Of a stretch of DNA of 42,605 nt, positions 1-8,269 are shown piece by piece. A program made the translations under genes and the position numbers. Below the pieces are notes generated by a model that saw only the letters and a program-made list of their open reading frames with translations, ran no database searches and was not told where the DNA came from. Origin of the DNA: Actinoplanes sp. TFC3 (GTDB lineage: Bacteria > Actinomycetota > Actinomycetes > Mycobacteriales > Micromonosporaceae). Location of the stretch: positions 1,363,999 to 1,406,603 of the forward strand of contig NZ_LOJP01000001.1 of the NCBI RefSeq assembly GCF_001553785.1. The letters run 5' to 3'. How positions within the stretch are numbered: position 1 is the stretch's first letter; the number at the start of each line of letters is the position of its first letter.

Positions 1-1278
1 GCCGGCGGCACCCGCTACAACTTCCAGTACGACAAGAGCGGCAACCGCACCCACCAATACTTCGCCACCAACGACACCAACAGCACATGGGCGCTGCCTA
101 CCGAAACCACATACGACAAGTCCGACCGGCCGCTACGCATCACATCAACGCGAAACTCCGCCTCCCCGGCAAAAGTTTTCGACACGACCTACTGCTACGC
201 CAAGTACGTCTCGGGCCAGTCCTGCTCTACGGACAAGGATAAGGACACCGGCCTGCGTCAGTGGCAGAAAAATGAAATCAGCGGCAAGGTCAGCGAATAC
301 AGCCATGACAAGGGTAACCGCCTGACGAAGGCTACCAATTTCAATGGCAAAACCTACGACTACGATTACGACAGCAACGGCAACCGCAAGAGCATTAAGG
401 TCGACAGCACCACGACCCAGACCCTGGCCTACAACTCAGCCAACCAGGTCACTACCACTAGCAACGTGTACGAGAACCGCGGCAATCAAACCAAGGTCAG
501 CGAGCCGGTCATCGGCACGCTCACCTACAACGCCGCTAACCAGATGACCTCCGCCTCCGGGCCTGGTGACCAGGCCAGCTATACCTACGCCGGGACCGAC
601 CAAGTCGAACTGACTCAGGCTGGCTCCATTAAGCTGGACTATGGCCACGACGACCAGCACGGCATGGCATGGCTGCAGTCCTGGACCAACGGTGCAGCCC
701 TCACTGCCTATGTCGAACGCGACGGACTCGGCTCACCACTCGGTCTGCGCATCGGCACCGCCGACTATGCCTATGTCCTGGATGGACAAGGTTCAGTCAT
801 GGCCATCGTCGGTAGCAACAACATTGTGGCCGCCACCTATCAGTATGACCCTTACGGCGCTGCCACCAGCACCGACGAAACCGGACTCGGGCAACCGAAC
901 ATTGTTCGCTACGTTGGTGGTATCTACGATAAGAACACCACGCTGACCAAGTATGGCCAGCGCTGGTACAACTCCTACCAGGGCCGCTTCACCCAGCAGG
1001 ACAACCTCAGCTTCGCCGGCGACCCAAGCAAGGGGAACCGCTATGCTTACGCGGGTGCGAACCCCGTCAACTACATCGACCCAACCGGGCAAACCTCCGG
1101 CATCGACTACATGTTCACGAACCTCGCCATGATCGGCGGAACAATGATTGGTGTTGCACTTGCCCCGGTCAGTGCGCCACTCATCGCCGGAGTGGCGGTC
1201 GTTGGTGCCGTGTCACTCGGACTGGATGCGATGTCTGTTCGTCAATGCGTGAAGTTTGATAGCTGCTTAGATGACTAA
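1..1278 (+). CDS. RHS/YD-repeat protein, C-terminal part (5' cut by window edge)
   Basis: The frame is open from base 1, so the gene begins outside the window; 425 residues are visible. Repeated Y-D/N-x-x-G-N-R motifs (YDKSGNR, YDSNGNR, YNSANQ) are typical YD repeats, which form the beta-cocoon shell of RHS toxins. The RHS core follows (GQRWYNSYQGRFTQQD, NRYAYAGANPVNYIDPTG), ending in the DPxG cleavage signal at about residue 360. The last 62 residues are a variable tip with a long glycine-rich hydrophobic stretch and two cysteines near the end. In polymorphic RHS systems the segment after DPxG is the toxin, so a short membrane-active tip is a reasonable inference, but the tip matches no toxin family I recognise. 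Base composition is more AT-rich than the rest of the window, which suggests acquired DNA. The stop overlaps the next gene by 8 bases. Confidence 0.88.
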   Translation, partial: AGGTRYNFQYDKSGNRTHQYFATNDTNSTWALPTETTYDKSDRPLRITSTRNSASPAKVFDTTYCYAKYVSGQSCSTDKDKDTGLRQWQKNEISGKVSEYSHDKGNRLTKATNFNGKTYDYDYDSNGNRKSIKVDSTTTQTLAYNSANQVTTTSNVYENRGNQTKVSEPVIGTLTYNAANQMTSASGPGDQASYTYAGTDQVELTQAGSIKLDYGHDDQHGMAWLQSWTNGAALTAYVERDGLGSPLGLRIGTADYAYVLDGQGSVMAIVGSNNIVAATYQYDPYGAATSTDETGLGQPNIVRYVGGIYDKNTTLTKYGQRWYNSYQGRFTQQDNLSFAGDPSKGNRYAYAGANPVNYIDPTGQTSGIDYMFTNLAMIGGTMIGVALAPVSAPLIAGVAVVGAVSLGLDAMSVRQCVKFDSCLDD

Positions 1279-1474
1279 TAAATCAAAGGCGCGTGTCGTT
1301 GCTCTCCTAACTGTCTTCGTAGCGGTTTGCGGTATTGTTGCATTCTTATACTGGCGCAGTCCATTCTCAACTGCGGGCGCCGTTCTGACGCTATTTGGCT
1401 TGCTCGGTGTTGGTCTGGTCATTTTTAGCGGCATTTGGGCGATCAGACGAGTAGATCACGGCTCTAGCTCATAA
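1271..1474 (+). CDS. Small two-helix membrane protein, candidate RHS immunity protein
   Basis: This 67-residue protein starts at an ATG inside the last codons of the RHS gene (8-base overlap), so translation is probably coupled. It has a basic N-terminus and two hydrophobic helices at roughly residues 8-29 and 35-59, followed by a short charged tail. I recognise no family. Immunity genes of polymorphic toxins normally lie directly behind the toxin gene, and a membrane-spanning immunity protein would suit a membrane-acting toxin tip; that role is inferred from position only. The region is clearly AT-richer than the rest of the window. It could also be an unrelated small membrane protein. Confidence 0.6.
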   Translation: MTNKSKARVVALLTVFVAVCGIVAFLYWRSPFSTAGAVLTLFGLLGVGLVIFSGIWAIRRVDHGSSS

Positions 1475-1564
1475 AATGCTTGGTCGGTCAGACTTAAAAC
1501 GGTCAATGATGGTTTCATTGTCGATCGAAGCAGAATCAGTCAGACTTATAAGGAAGTAATCGGC

Positions 1565-1601
1565 GTGTGGGCGCCCATTAGCGCGCAGTGGGCGCTCACA
1601 C
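1565..1601 (+). terminator. Hairpin downstream of the RHS/small membrane gene pair
   Basis: Arms at 1565-1577 and 1589-1601 are 13 bases each with a single mismatch and an 11-base loop. There is no U-tract, as is common in GC-rich actinobacteria. The likely role is termination of the RHS operon. The rest of 1475-1687 is AT-rich and non-coding; a 10-base direct repeat, GTCAGACTTA, occurs twice between 1484 and 1550. Confidence 0.5.
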
Positions 1602-1687
1602 GAACGAGTTCCATGTGTAAGGTAAATGGTAATTCTGGCCGATTAGTTCAAGGTCAAATATGGACTTTGGTCTAATGTCACCAAGCG

Positions 1688-1964
1688 ATGGAAACTCGTT
1701 TCCGCAAAACCTCAGCGCGATGCAGGTCCAATCGGAGGGCAAATGCCCGGTATCTGCGCGGGTTGATGTTGGACGGACAGCGGAAGTCGATGCAGCCGAT
1801 GGCAGCCCGTCTGGGCGTTGACCACCAGCATCTGCAACAGTTTCTGACTTCGTCGACGTGGGATGTGACCGGTGTCCGGAGACGGGTCGCGACTTCCGCT
1901 GTTGGTGTGGTCTCGCCGACGGTGTGGGTGGTCGATGACACCGGCTTCGCGAAAGACGGGCCGG
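1688..1964 (+). pseudogene. IS701-family transposase, N-terminal fragment
   Basis: About 92 residues match the start of IS701-type DDE transposases: a YLRGLMLDGQRKSM motif, then PMAARLG, a TWD motif, and the first catalytic aspartate block VVDDTGFAKDGP. In intact elements this block continues into the RNase H fold and two more acidic residues over about 300 further residues. Here the frame passes instead into an unrelated secreted beta-helix protein at about 1964. The usual first 20 or so residues are also missing or altered: the frame opens after a stop at 1673. No terminal inverted repeats were found. The fragment cannot be an active transposase. The seam position is approximate. Confidence 0.8.
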
Positions 1965-3263
1965 CGTGGGCGGCCCCGGCCGCGGCGGCCGACACGAAGC
2001 CATATCTGTCGGTCGATTATCGGGCGTTGGACGGTGCGACCGTCAATTCGCCGTTCACGGCGACGTTGCAGAACGCGGACGCGGTCACCGGCACGATCAC
2101 GTGGCTGCTCGACGACCATTACGTGGGTAAGAGCGCAGCGGCGCCGTACACGTGGTCGGTGTCAACGACGGACGGTGCGCACAAGCTGAAGGCGCGGTGG
2201 ACGGACACCGACTGGGTGACCGCGGAGTTCACGGTCGTGCCGGAAGGATGGGCCCCGCCGAAGCAGGTATATGAGGAGCCCGGCCCGGCACTGAAGAGCC
2301 TGTGGGTGAGCGCGGACAACCGGCGTAAGCCGGTGTCGGGCTTGTACGACTGGTCGAAGGCCGGTTTCGGTGGTGGCACGATCCTGCCGACGGACGCCAA
2401 CGTGCGCACGGAGACGGCGTGCCGGATCAGCGCGGACGACCTGCGTACGAAGTTCGGGGTGAAGCCGAACGATGGGGCGGATGACACCGGCGGGTTGCAG
2501 GCGGCGGTCGATCAGGTCAAGGCGCAGTGCTCGCCGACAGGTGACTACACCAAGGAAAGCCGGATCCTGCTGCCCGCGTGCACCCTGAACGTCAGCCACG
2601 AGCTGCACCTGGACGCCGACTATCTGATCCTGCGTGGGGCCGGATCGGACCCGGCGACGGGTACGCATCTGGTGTACGCCCCGGACGCGAACACCCGGTA
2701 CGACACGATCACCAAGGACGGTTCGCGTTGGGACGAGGACGCGATGACCTCCGGCGAAGCAACCGGCGGTTGGCTCTGGCCCGGTCGTGGACTGTTCCGG
2801 GTGCAAACCCGGGCCGTGGCAGACAAGTACGCCGCGCAGTACGCCGCAGCGCCGGCCAATCGCAAGGATCTGTTCGAGGGCACGGTCAATGACCGCTGGA
2901 CCAACGGGCTGACGCTGCGCGGTAAGCCGGGCGACGCCAACTACGCCGGCCGCAAGGGTGACAAGACGGTCTACCTCGCGGCGAACTCGCCGTTCGACAA
3001 TTTGAAGGTCGGCGGCCTGGTCAACGTGATGGCCGCGAACTCGCAGAAGTTCTACGAGCAGATGAAGGCGGTCCCGAGCGACTACGACCTGGAAAACCTG
3101 CACATGCGCCAGCAAGTTTTCATGGTGACCTCCGGGGACCCGCTGAACGCGACGATCACCCTGGACAAGCCGCTTGAGTACGACCTGCCGATCAATTCCA
3201 CCTCGGACGGCTCCGCCCCGATCAACGGCGAGGTGTTCCCGTCCAAGGTCACCCCGCTGGTCG
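1965..3263 (+). pseudogene. Secreted Ig-like/beta-helix (pectate-lyase-like) protein, internal fragment
   Basis: This stretch of about 433 residues continues the frame of the IS701 fragment but has the look of an exported carbohydrate-active protein. It has an alanine-rich entry, an Ig-like domain (SPFTATLQ ... GTITWLLDD ... DGAHKLKARWTD), then the start of a right-handed parallel beta-helix (KFGVKPNDGADDTGGLQAAV, LPACTLNVSHELHLDADYLILRGAG). The FGxxxNDGxDDTxxLQxA pattern is the usual N-terminal cap of pectate-lyase/glycosidase-like helices. The native start, probably with a signal peptide, and the C-terminal catalytic part are both absent: one side is transposase IS701, the other transposase IS5. 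Substrate cannot be stated. Without a signal peptide the chimeric product would not be exported. Confidence 0.65.
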
Positions 3264-3879
3264 ACGCGGTGGCGTCGACTCGACCCCGGCCGACAAGCCC
3301 TGCTCGCCCTGGCCCACCTGCGCAACGGCGACACGCTGACCCGCCTGGCCTGCGGATTCGAGATCGGCGTTGCCACCGCCTGGCGATACGCTCGCGAAGC
3401 CATCGACCTGCTCGCCGCCACCGCAGACGACCTGGACGCCGCAATGGCCCGGATCCGGCTGCCGGCCTACACGATCCTCGACGGCACTCTCATCGCCATC
3501 GACCGGGTCGCCGATCAGAAGCCCTGTTACTCCGGCAAACACCGCCGTCACGGCGTCAATGTGCAGGTCATCGCGGACCCGGCAGGCCGGCTGGTCTGGG
3601 CATCAGCAGCCTTGCCAGGCTCAACCCACGACCTGACCGCCGCTCGCGCCCACGCCAACATCGACACGTTGACCAGTGAAAACGTGATGACGTTCGCCGG
3701 CAAGGCATACCAAGGCGCCCACAGCAGCATCCGAACGCCGTTCAAACGCCACCGCTACCGGCCGAAGCTGTCCCGCTGGCAGAAGAAGGTCGACCGCGCC
3801 CACGCCCGGATCCGTTCCTACGGAGAACGCGCCAACGCGACCCCTCAAGACCTGGAAAGTCCTAACCAAGCTGGGCTGA
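3264..3879 (+). pseudogene. IS5-family (DDE_Tnp_4 type) transposase, 5'-truncated and frameshifted
   Basis: In the third frame the product begins abruptly at TRWRRLDPGRQALLALAHLR, which in full-length relatives lies about 30-40 residues into the protein. It continues with the helix-turn-helix region (TLTRLACGFEIGVATAWRY), the first catalytic block ILDGTLIAIDRV, PCYSGKHRRHGVNVQVI, GSTHDLTAAR and the late block AHARIRSYGERANAT. Directly after that, an extra C near 3842 shifts the frame: the conserved LKTWKVLTKL motif is read at 3844-3873 in the +1 frame and is followed by a TGA at 3877. The original frame runs on without homology to 3998. Both truncation and frameshift mark it as inactive. The left edge coincides with the break in the beta-helix gene. 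Confidence 0.82.
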
Positions 3880-4031
3880 AGCTCGATCGCCTCCCGGGCG
3901 ACGGCACGTGGAGCAACTTAATCATCCCCGGTCGAACCTCCACGGACGGACCCCGGCGTCTCGCACTAGACGTGTGCCGGTTGACGAGCGGAAACTGAGG
4001 CTATCGAACCCCCAGCCCCACCGTTCACGGG

Positions 4032-4050
4032 CCTGTGGCTACGCCACAGG
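4032..4050 (+). terminator. Short perfect hairpin in the IS-tRNA gap
   Basis: CCTGTGGC and GCCACAGG (8 bases each) are separated by TAC. It lies behind the IS5 remnant and could end transcription leaving it. Nothing else convincing is visible between 3880 and 4147. Confidence 0.35.
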
Positions 4051-4147
4051 TGGCTCGCAGCGCTGCCTGATACCGCCTACCACCGGGGTTACCAACAGCT
4101 CTAGAGCACACATGGGTTACACAAGCGTCCACGCTGGACAGAGAGAT

Positions 4148-4182
4148 GGCCCTGATCAGACGTAAAATGCCTGATCAGGGCC
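4148..4182 (-). terminator. Terminator of the tRNA-Lys gene
   Basis: A perfect 12-base stem (GGCCCTGATCAG at 4148-4159 and CTGATCAGGGCC at 4171-4182) encloses an 11-base loop. It lies 11 bases beyond the 3' end of the minus-strand tRNA. No long U-tract follows. Confidence 0.7.
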
Positions 4183-4193
4183 AAGATAGCCTG

Positions 4194-4266
4194 TGCGCCG
4201 CGTAGGACTTGAACCTACAACCCGCGGATTAAGAGTCCGCTGCTCTGCCAGTTGAGCTAGCGGCGC
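4194..4266 (-). tRNA. tRNA-Lys (anticodon CTT)
   Basis: The reverse complement folds as a 73-base cloverleaf. The 7-bp acceptor stem is GCGCCGC with GCGGCGC, the discriminator is A, and the D-arm contains AGCTCAACTGGCAGAGC. The anticodon stem GCGGA/TCCGC surrounds the loop CTCTTAA, giving anticodon CTT, and the T-arm contains GGTTCAAGTCC. CCA is not encoded. The 3' end faces the RHS/IS region, a common arrangement for integration sites, but no duplicated 3' tRNA segment was found in the window. Confidence 0.96.
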
Positions 4267-4421
4267 TCGTTGGCAACGGAGAAACATTAACACGGGCTCC
4301 ACCGGGGGCTGAAATCGGCCCCTCCCGCATGATCGTGACGTGCAACCCACCGGTTGGTGGACCCCGTCTCTTGCCTTGGTAGGGCAGGATGGCCGCGCGG
4401 AACGTGAGAACGGGGCAGAGG

Positions 4422-5699
4422 ATGGTCAGCACAAGGCGTTCGCTTCTGGCGATCGTGACTTTGGTGGTGGTGGCGCCCCTGGCGCTGGCTGCCTGCGGCG
4501 ACGACGACTCGGAGGCGGCCGGCGCCGCTCCGGTTGCGAGTTCGGCCGCTCCTGCCGCGGGGGCCTCGGCCGTTCCCGAATCCGGGGCGGTGAGTAGCGC
4601 GCCCGGTGCCGTGGAGCTGAGCGTGACGCCCGGCTCCGGAAAGAAGGGCGTGCCGGTCAGCGCCGAAATCGGTTTCACGGTCTCGGGTGGCAAGGTGACG
4701 ACTGTCTCGCTCAAGGATGACAAGGGCAAGGCCGTCGCGGGCGAGCTGCGCGAGGACGGCTCGGCGTGGGTGCCGCGCAGCCCCTTGAAGAACAGCCAGT
4801 CGTACGAGGCCAGCGTCACCGCCACCGACGCTGCGGGCGCGAGCAAGACGCAGACCACCCGGTTCACGACGATGGCCAAGCCGGCCAAGAAGACGGGCAC
4901 CGGGCTCTACCTGTTCGACGAGCACACCTACGGCGTCGCGATGCCGATCGTGGTGGAGTTCAGTCCCGGCATCAAGAAGAAGGATCGTGCGGCCGTACAG
5001 AAGCGGCTTTTCGTCAAGAGTGAGCCCGCACAGCCCGGAACCTGGTCCTGGACCGAGGCCGGCACCCAGGTCTACTACCGTCCGCCGACCTTCTGGAAGT
5101 CCGGCACAAAGCTTGACGTGCGCATCGCGGTCGGCGGTCTGCCCGCCGGCGGCGGGCGGTACGGCGACCAGGACCGGTCCGCGAGCGCCAAGATCGGCCG
5201 GAGCTTCGTGATGAAGGTCGACAACAAGAGCAAAAAGATGACGGTCGTGGAGAACGGCAAGACGGTACGAACACTGCCCGTCAGCTTGGGTTCGCCGAAG
5301 AACCCGTCGTCCAGTGGCACCATGGTGGTGATGGAGAAGAAGGCCGCAACGGTTTTCGACACCCTGGACGAGATGCCCCCGGGCGAGGGCTACGTCACCG
5401 ACATCGAGTACGCGCAGCGCCTGACCTGGTCCGGCCAGTACATCCACTCGGCGCCCTGGTCGGTGGGCTCGCAGGGCCGGCGCAACGTGTCACACGGCTG
5501 TGTCAACGTGTCCCCGTCCAACGCTCGCTGGCTGTTCGACAAGACGCTGGTGGGTGATCCGGTGACGGTTCGGGGTACCGAGGACAAGCTGGCGTACGGC
5601 AACGGCTGGACGCCCTGGGATCTGAGCTGGAAAGAGTTCGTGAAGGGCAGCGCTCTGCCGGTCCCGGCCGAACTGGCCGCTCAGGCCGGACAGGCGTGA
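4422..5699 (+). CDS. L,D-transpeptidase lipoprotein with Ig-like domain (copy 1)
   Basis: L,D-transpeptidases form 3-3 cross-links in peptidoglycan outside the membrane. The product (425 residues from the ATG at 4422, preceded by a purine-rich GGGGCAG) has a basic N-terminus, one hydrophobic segment and the lipobox LAAC with the modified cysteine at about residue 25, so it should be membrane-anchored. An Ser/Ala/Pro linker leads to Ig-like domains at about residues 65-180 and the YkuD catalytic domain at about 270-400. The conserved histidine of YIHSAPW and the SHGCVNVS motif with the nucleophile at about Cys360 are both present. An in-frame ATG at 4389 is an alternative start. A close paralogue follows at 5829; the pair resembles the LdtMt2-type enzymes of actinobacteria. 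Confidence 0.92.
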   Translation: MVSTRRSLLAIVTLVVVAPLALAACGDDDSEAAGAAPVASSAAPAAGASAVPESGAVSSAPGAVELSVTPGSGKKGVPVSAEIGFTVSGGKVTTVSLKDDKGKAVAGELREDGSAWVPRSPLKNSQSYEASVTATDAAGASKTQTTRFTTMAKPAKKTGTGLYLFDEHTYGVAMPIVVEFSPGIKKKDRAAVQKRLFVKSEPAQPGTWSWTEAGTQVYYRPPTFWKSGTKLDVRIAVGGLPAGGGRYGDQDRSASAKIGRSFVMKVDNKSKKMTVVENGKTVRTLPVSLGSPKNPSSSGTMVVMEKKAATVFDTLDEMPPGEGYVTDIEYAQRLTWSGQYIHSAPWSVGSQGRRNVSHGCVNVSPSNARWLFDKTLVGDPVTVRGTEDKLAYGNGWTPWDLSWKEFVKGSALPVPAELAAQAGQA

Positions 5700-5828
5700 C
5701 GTCAAGTCGTGATATTTGAAGCGTAAAGTCCAAGCGCCCGGACGGACCGGGTGGCACGAATCCGGGATGGGGAGCCTGGCATCCATGACGGATGATGGGC
5801 ACCGGACAACAGTGCAATGAGAGGGATC

Positions 5829-7076
5829 ATGAGGCTTCGCAGAGTGACCGGCGGGACCGGACGGCGGCAGTGGCGCACTGCCGCGGCGGCGCTGGTCGCC
5901 GCGACCGTGCTGCTGAGCGCGGGCTGCAGCGGCGGCGACGACAAGTCGTCCTCGCCGGCCTGGCAGGGTGGGGGAGCGTCCAGCGGTGCTCCCGCCGGCG
6001 ACGCCGCATCGCCGCAGCCTCAGCAGAGCACGGTGAAGGTCACCTCTCCGGCGTCCGACGCCACCGACGTCAAAGCGATCACCGCTGTCAAGTACGACTC
6101 CGAGGACCCGGGCAACACCACCGTCAAGGTCACCGACCCCGACGGCAAGGAAGTTCAGGGCACGCTGGACAAGGACGACAAGACCTTCACCCCGGCCAAG
6201 GCACTGAGCTGGGGTGAGACCTACACCGTGGAGGTCACGGGCACCGCCTCGGGCGACAAGACCGGCACCACCACCAGCAAGTTCACGGTGATGAAGAAGC
6301 CTGCCAACCTGGTGCGGGTGTCAAGCTTCCTCGGTGACGACCAGACGGTCGGCGTCGGCATGCCGTTGATCGTCAAGTTCGGCCGCTCGGTGCCCAAGCA
6401 ATACCGCGCCGACGTCGAGCGCCGCATGGTCGTCTCGGCCACCCCGAGCCAGGAAGGCTCCTGGTACTGGCTCAGCGGCACCGAGCTGCACTACCGCCCC
6501 AAGACCTACTGGAAGGCCAACACCAAGATTCACTACAGCCTCGGGCTGGCTGGTGTGGAGATGGACAAGGGCTACTACGGCCGCTCCGACCTGACGGTGG
6601 ATCTCAAGGTCGGCCGCTCCTTCATCATGGTTGCCGACGCCAAGAAGAAGCAGATGACCGTCACCCAGGACGGCAAGGTCATCAAGACCCTGCCGATCAG
6701 CCTGGGCAAGCCGAGCACCCCCTCCTCCAGCGGCACCGCCGTCATCATCGAGAAGAAGGAACACACCGTCTTCGACACGATGGACGAGCTTCCCGAGGGC
6801 GAGGGCTACCGGACGAAAATCGACTACGCCCAGCGCTACACCTGGGGTGGCGAGTTCGTGCACGCCGCCTCCTGGTCCGAGGGCGTGCAGGGCAAGCAAA
6901 ACGTCTCGCACGGCTGCGTCAACGTCTCCGAGGCGATGGGCAAGTGGCTTTTCGACCGCACGATGATGGGCGACGTGGTCCAGGTCAAGGGCACCGGCCG
7001 CAAGCTGCAGTGGGGCAACGGCTGGACCGACTGGGAGCTGAGCTGGGACGAGTACAAGAAGGGCAGCGCCCTCTAG
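5829..7076 (+). CDS. L,D-transpeptidase lipoprotein with Ig-like domain (copy 2)
   Basis: Same architecture as the preceding gene: N-terminal signal with lipobox LSAGC (Cys33), a Gly/Ser/Pro linker, Ig-like region, and a YkuD domain with FVHAASW and SHGCVNVS (nucleophile about Cys363). It runs 415 residues from the ATG at 5829, which has GAGGG just upstream; an ATG at 5817 is in frame but has no evident ribosome-binding site. The two copies align from the Ig region to the end (FTVMKKPA/FTTMAKPA, PISLGKPSTPSSSGT/PVSLGSPKNPSSSGT, ELSWDEYKKGSAL/DLSWKEFVKGSAL), so they arose by tandem duplication. The 129-base gap leaves room for a separate promoter. Confidence 0.92.
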   Translation: MRLRRVTGGTGRRQWRTAAAALVAATVLLSAGCSGGDDKSSSPAWQGGGASSGAPAGDAASPQPQQSTVKVTSPASDATDVKAITAVKYDSEDPGNTTVKVTDPDGKEVQGTLDKDDKTFTPAKALSWGETYTVEVTGTASGDKTGTTTSKFTVMKKPANLVRVSSFLGDDQTVGVGMPLIVKFGRSVPKQYRADVERRMVVSATPSQEGSWYWLSGTELHYRPKTYWKANTKIHYSLGLAGVEMDKGYYGRSDLTVDLKVGRSFIMVADAKKKQMTVTQDGKVIKTLPISLGKPSTPSSSGTAVIIEKKEHTVFDTMDELPEGEGYRTKIDYAQRYTWGGEFVHAASWSEGVQGKQNVSHGCVNVSEAMGKWLFDRTMMGDVVQVKGTGRKLQWGNGWTDWELSWDEYKKGSAL

Positions 7077-7098
7077 ATCGTCGACCAGCCCGGTTCTC

Positions 7099-7830
7099 TT
7101 ACAAGCCGATCGCCCGCAGGAAGCTGCGGGCGGTCTCGGCAGCCGGGTGCAGGATCTCGCTGCGGATCCAGCGGCCCGTGGCGGCCAGGGCACGCCAAGC
7201 CGGGCGTACGGTCCAGCGCCAGCCCCACGCCACCGCCAGTCCGGCCGGCCGCAGCAGCCACCGGCAGACCTGCACCGAGACCCAGGTGATGGCGAGGCCC
7301 AGCGGCCGCAGCACCCAGCGGTAGCCGAGGCTCAGCAACCAGCCGGCGCCCAGCCAGCCCGGACGCAGCACCCAGCGGTACAGCTGCACCGACACCCAGC
7401 GGATCGCCCACCAGCACGGCAGCAGCAGCCACCGGTACAGCAAGCGGACCAGCGCCTCGAACACGAAGATCAGCCCGCCTGCGACCCAGGCCACTGCCCG
7501 GCCCAGGGCCCGCCACACCGGCGCGGTCAGCCAGGCGAGGAAGTCCCAGACCGGCGTCAGGACGTACCGGATGATCCAGAGAACCGGCACCACGACCAGG
7601 TAGCGCCAGAGAAACGCCAGCGGGACCACGACGAGGTAGCGCCACAGAAAAAGCAACGGAACCACGACGAGGTAATGCCACAGCCAGGCGAGGCCACGGC
7701 CGATCCGGGCCAGGCCCCGGCCGAGGAGGTGCAGTGCTTCCCAGGCCAGCCGGAACGGCAGCACCACGATGGTTGCCAGCACCCGGACGGGCCATTCGAT
7801 CCAGGCGGGTACCTCGGGTTGGTCGCTCAT
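7099..7830 (-). CDS. Tryptophan-rich repeat protein, probably membrane-associated
   Basis: The 243-residue product has about 27 tryptophans (roughly 11 per cent) and is almost entirely Leu/Val/Trp/Arg. Two internal repeat types are visible. The first is three copies of a 12-residue unit (about residues 47-82: RYLVVVPLAFLW and variants); the second is a looser 18-20 residue unit in the second half based on YRWVLRP followed by a W-V/L-S segment. Regularly spaced Arg-Trp and Pro-Trp pairs suggest amphipathic or membrane-embedded helices lying in the interface. No catalytic motif or known family is recognised. The gene is convergent with the second L,D-transpeptidase (22-base gap) and divergent from a small lipoprotein gene. 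Confidence 0.7.
   Translation of the reverse strand: MSDQPEVPAWIEWPVRVLATIVVLPFRLAWEALHLLGRGLARIGRGLAWLWHYLVVVPLLFLWRYLVVVPLAFLWRYLVVVPVLWIIRYVLTPVWDFLAWLTAPVWRALGRAVAWVAGGLIFVFEALVRLLYRWLLLPCWWAIRWVSVQLYRWVLRPGWLGAGWLLSLGYRWVLRPLGLAITWVSVQVCRWLLRPAGLAVAWGWRWTVRPAWRALAATGRWIRSEILHPAAETARSFLRAIGL
7585..7692 (-). repeat. Three 36-bp tandem repeats inside the tryptophan-rich gene
   Basis: Units at 7585-7620, 7621-7656 and 7657-7692 share CGG(C/G/A)ACCACGAC(C/G)AGGTA. They encode the 12-residue RYLVVVPLxFLW unit in frame. DNA-level similarity indicates recent duplication or conversion. Confidence 0.85.
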
Positions 7831-7876
7831 CGTGACACCACGGTAAACGATCAGGAAAAGGCGTTACCCTCATGCG

Positions 7877-8266
7877 GTGCGGCGATCACTGAGCGTAAGC
7901 GTGTCGATGATGATCCTGATGTCGGGGTGCAGCGCCGGGAAGCCCGAAGCGGCGCCGCCTACCCCCAGTCCTGCCGTCACCGCCGCCGATGATCAACCGC
8001 CCGGCACCCTGGCTTGCGGTCAGGCCGTTGCAGCGGTCGACGCGGCCTCGCTCATGACGGCGGGCGTGGTCACCGCCATCCAGCAGGCCGGCCTCACCGC
8101 CGACGCCCCGGTCGCCGATGCCGCCAACCGGCTCAACGACGCCTACACCGCAGCCGTGGCCGCGCACGGCGCCGCTGATGAACCGGACAAGGTGGCCGCG
8201 GTGAGCGCCGCGGCCGCCGACATGGTCCAGGTGTGCCGCGACAGTGGGCTGGAAGCCGTGGGGTGA
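7877..8266 (+). CDS. Small putative lipoprotein of unknown function
   Basis: The 129-residue product begins at a GTG with an MRRSLSVSVSMMILMSGC signal; LMSGC is a plausible lipobox with Cys18. A short Pro/Ala linker leads to an alanine-rich helical domain with two further cysteines (TLACGQAV and VQVCRDS) that could form a disulphide. No family is recognised. The start has no clear ribosome-binding site, and TACCCT at 7865-7870 resembles a -10 element seven bases before the GTG, so leaderless translation is possible. It is divergent from the tryptophan-rich gene (46 bases) and convergent with the PRC-barrel-like gene (3 bases). Confidence 0.7.
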   Translation: MRRSLSVSVSMMILMSGCSAGKPEAAPPTPSPAVTAADDQPPGTLACGQAVAAVDAASLMTAGVVTAIQQAGLTADAPVADAANRLNDAYTAAVAAHGAADEPDKVAAVSAAAADMVQVCRDSGLEAVG

Positions 8267-8269
8267 GGG

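Noticed and set aside
2162..3421. Long minus-strand frame of 419 codons opposite the beta-helix fragment
   Set aside because: It is antisense to a recognisable protein, has Arg/Gly/Val-biased composition typical of GC-rich shadow frames, and crosses the IS5 seam without change.
4194..4266. Integrated element at the tRNA-Lys 3' end
   Set aside because: No integrase gene and no duplicated tRNA 3' segment in 1-4190; the left boundary is outside the window, so it cannot be supported.
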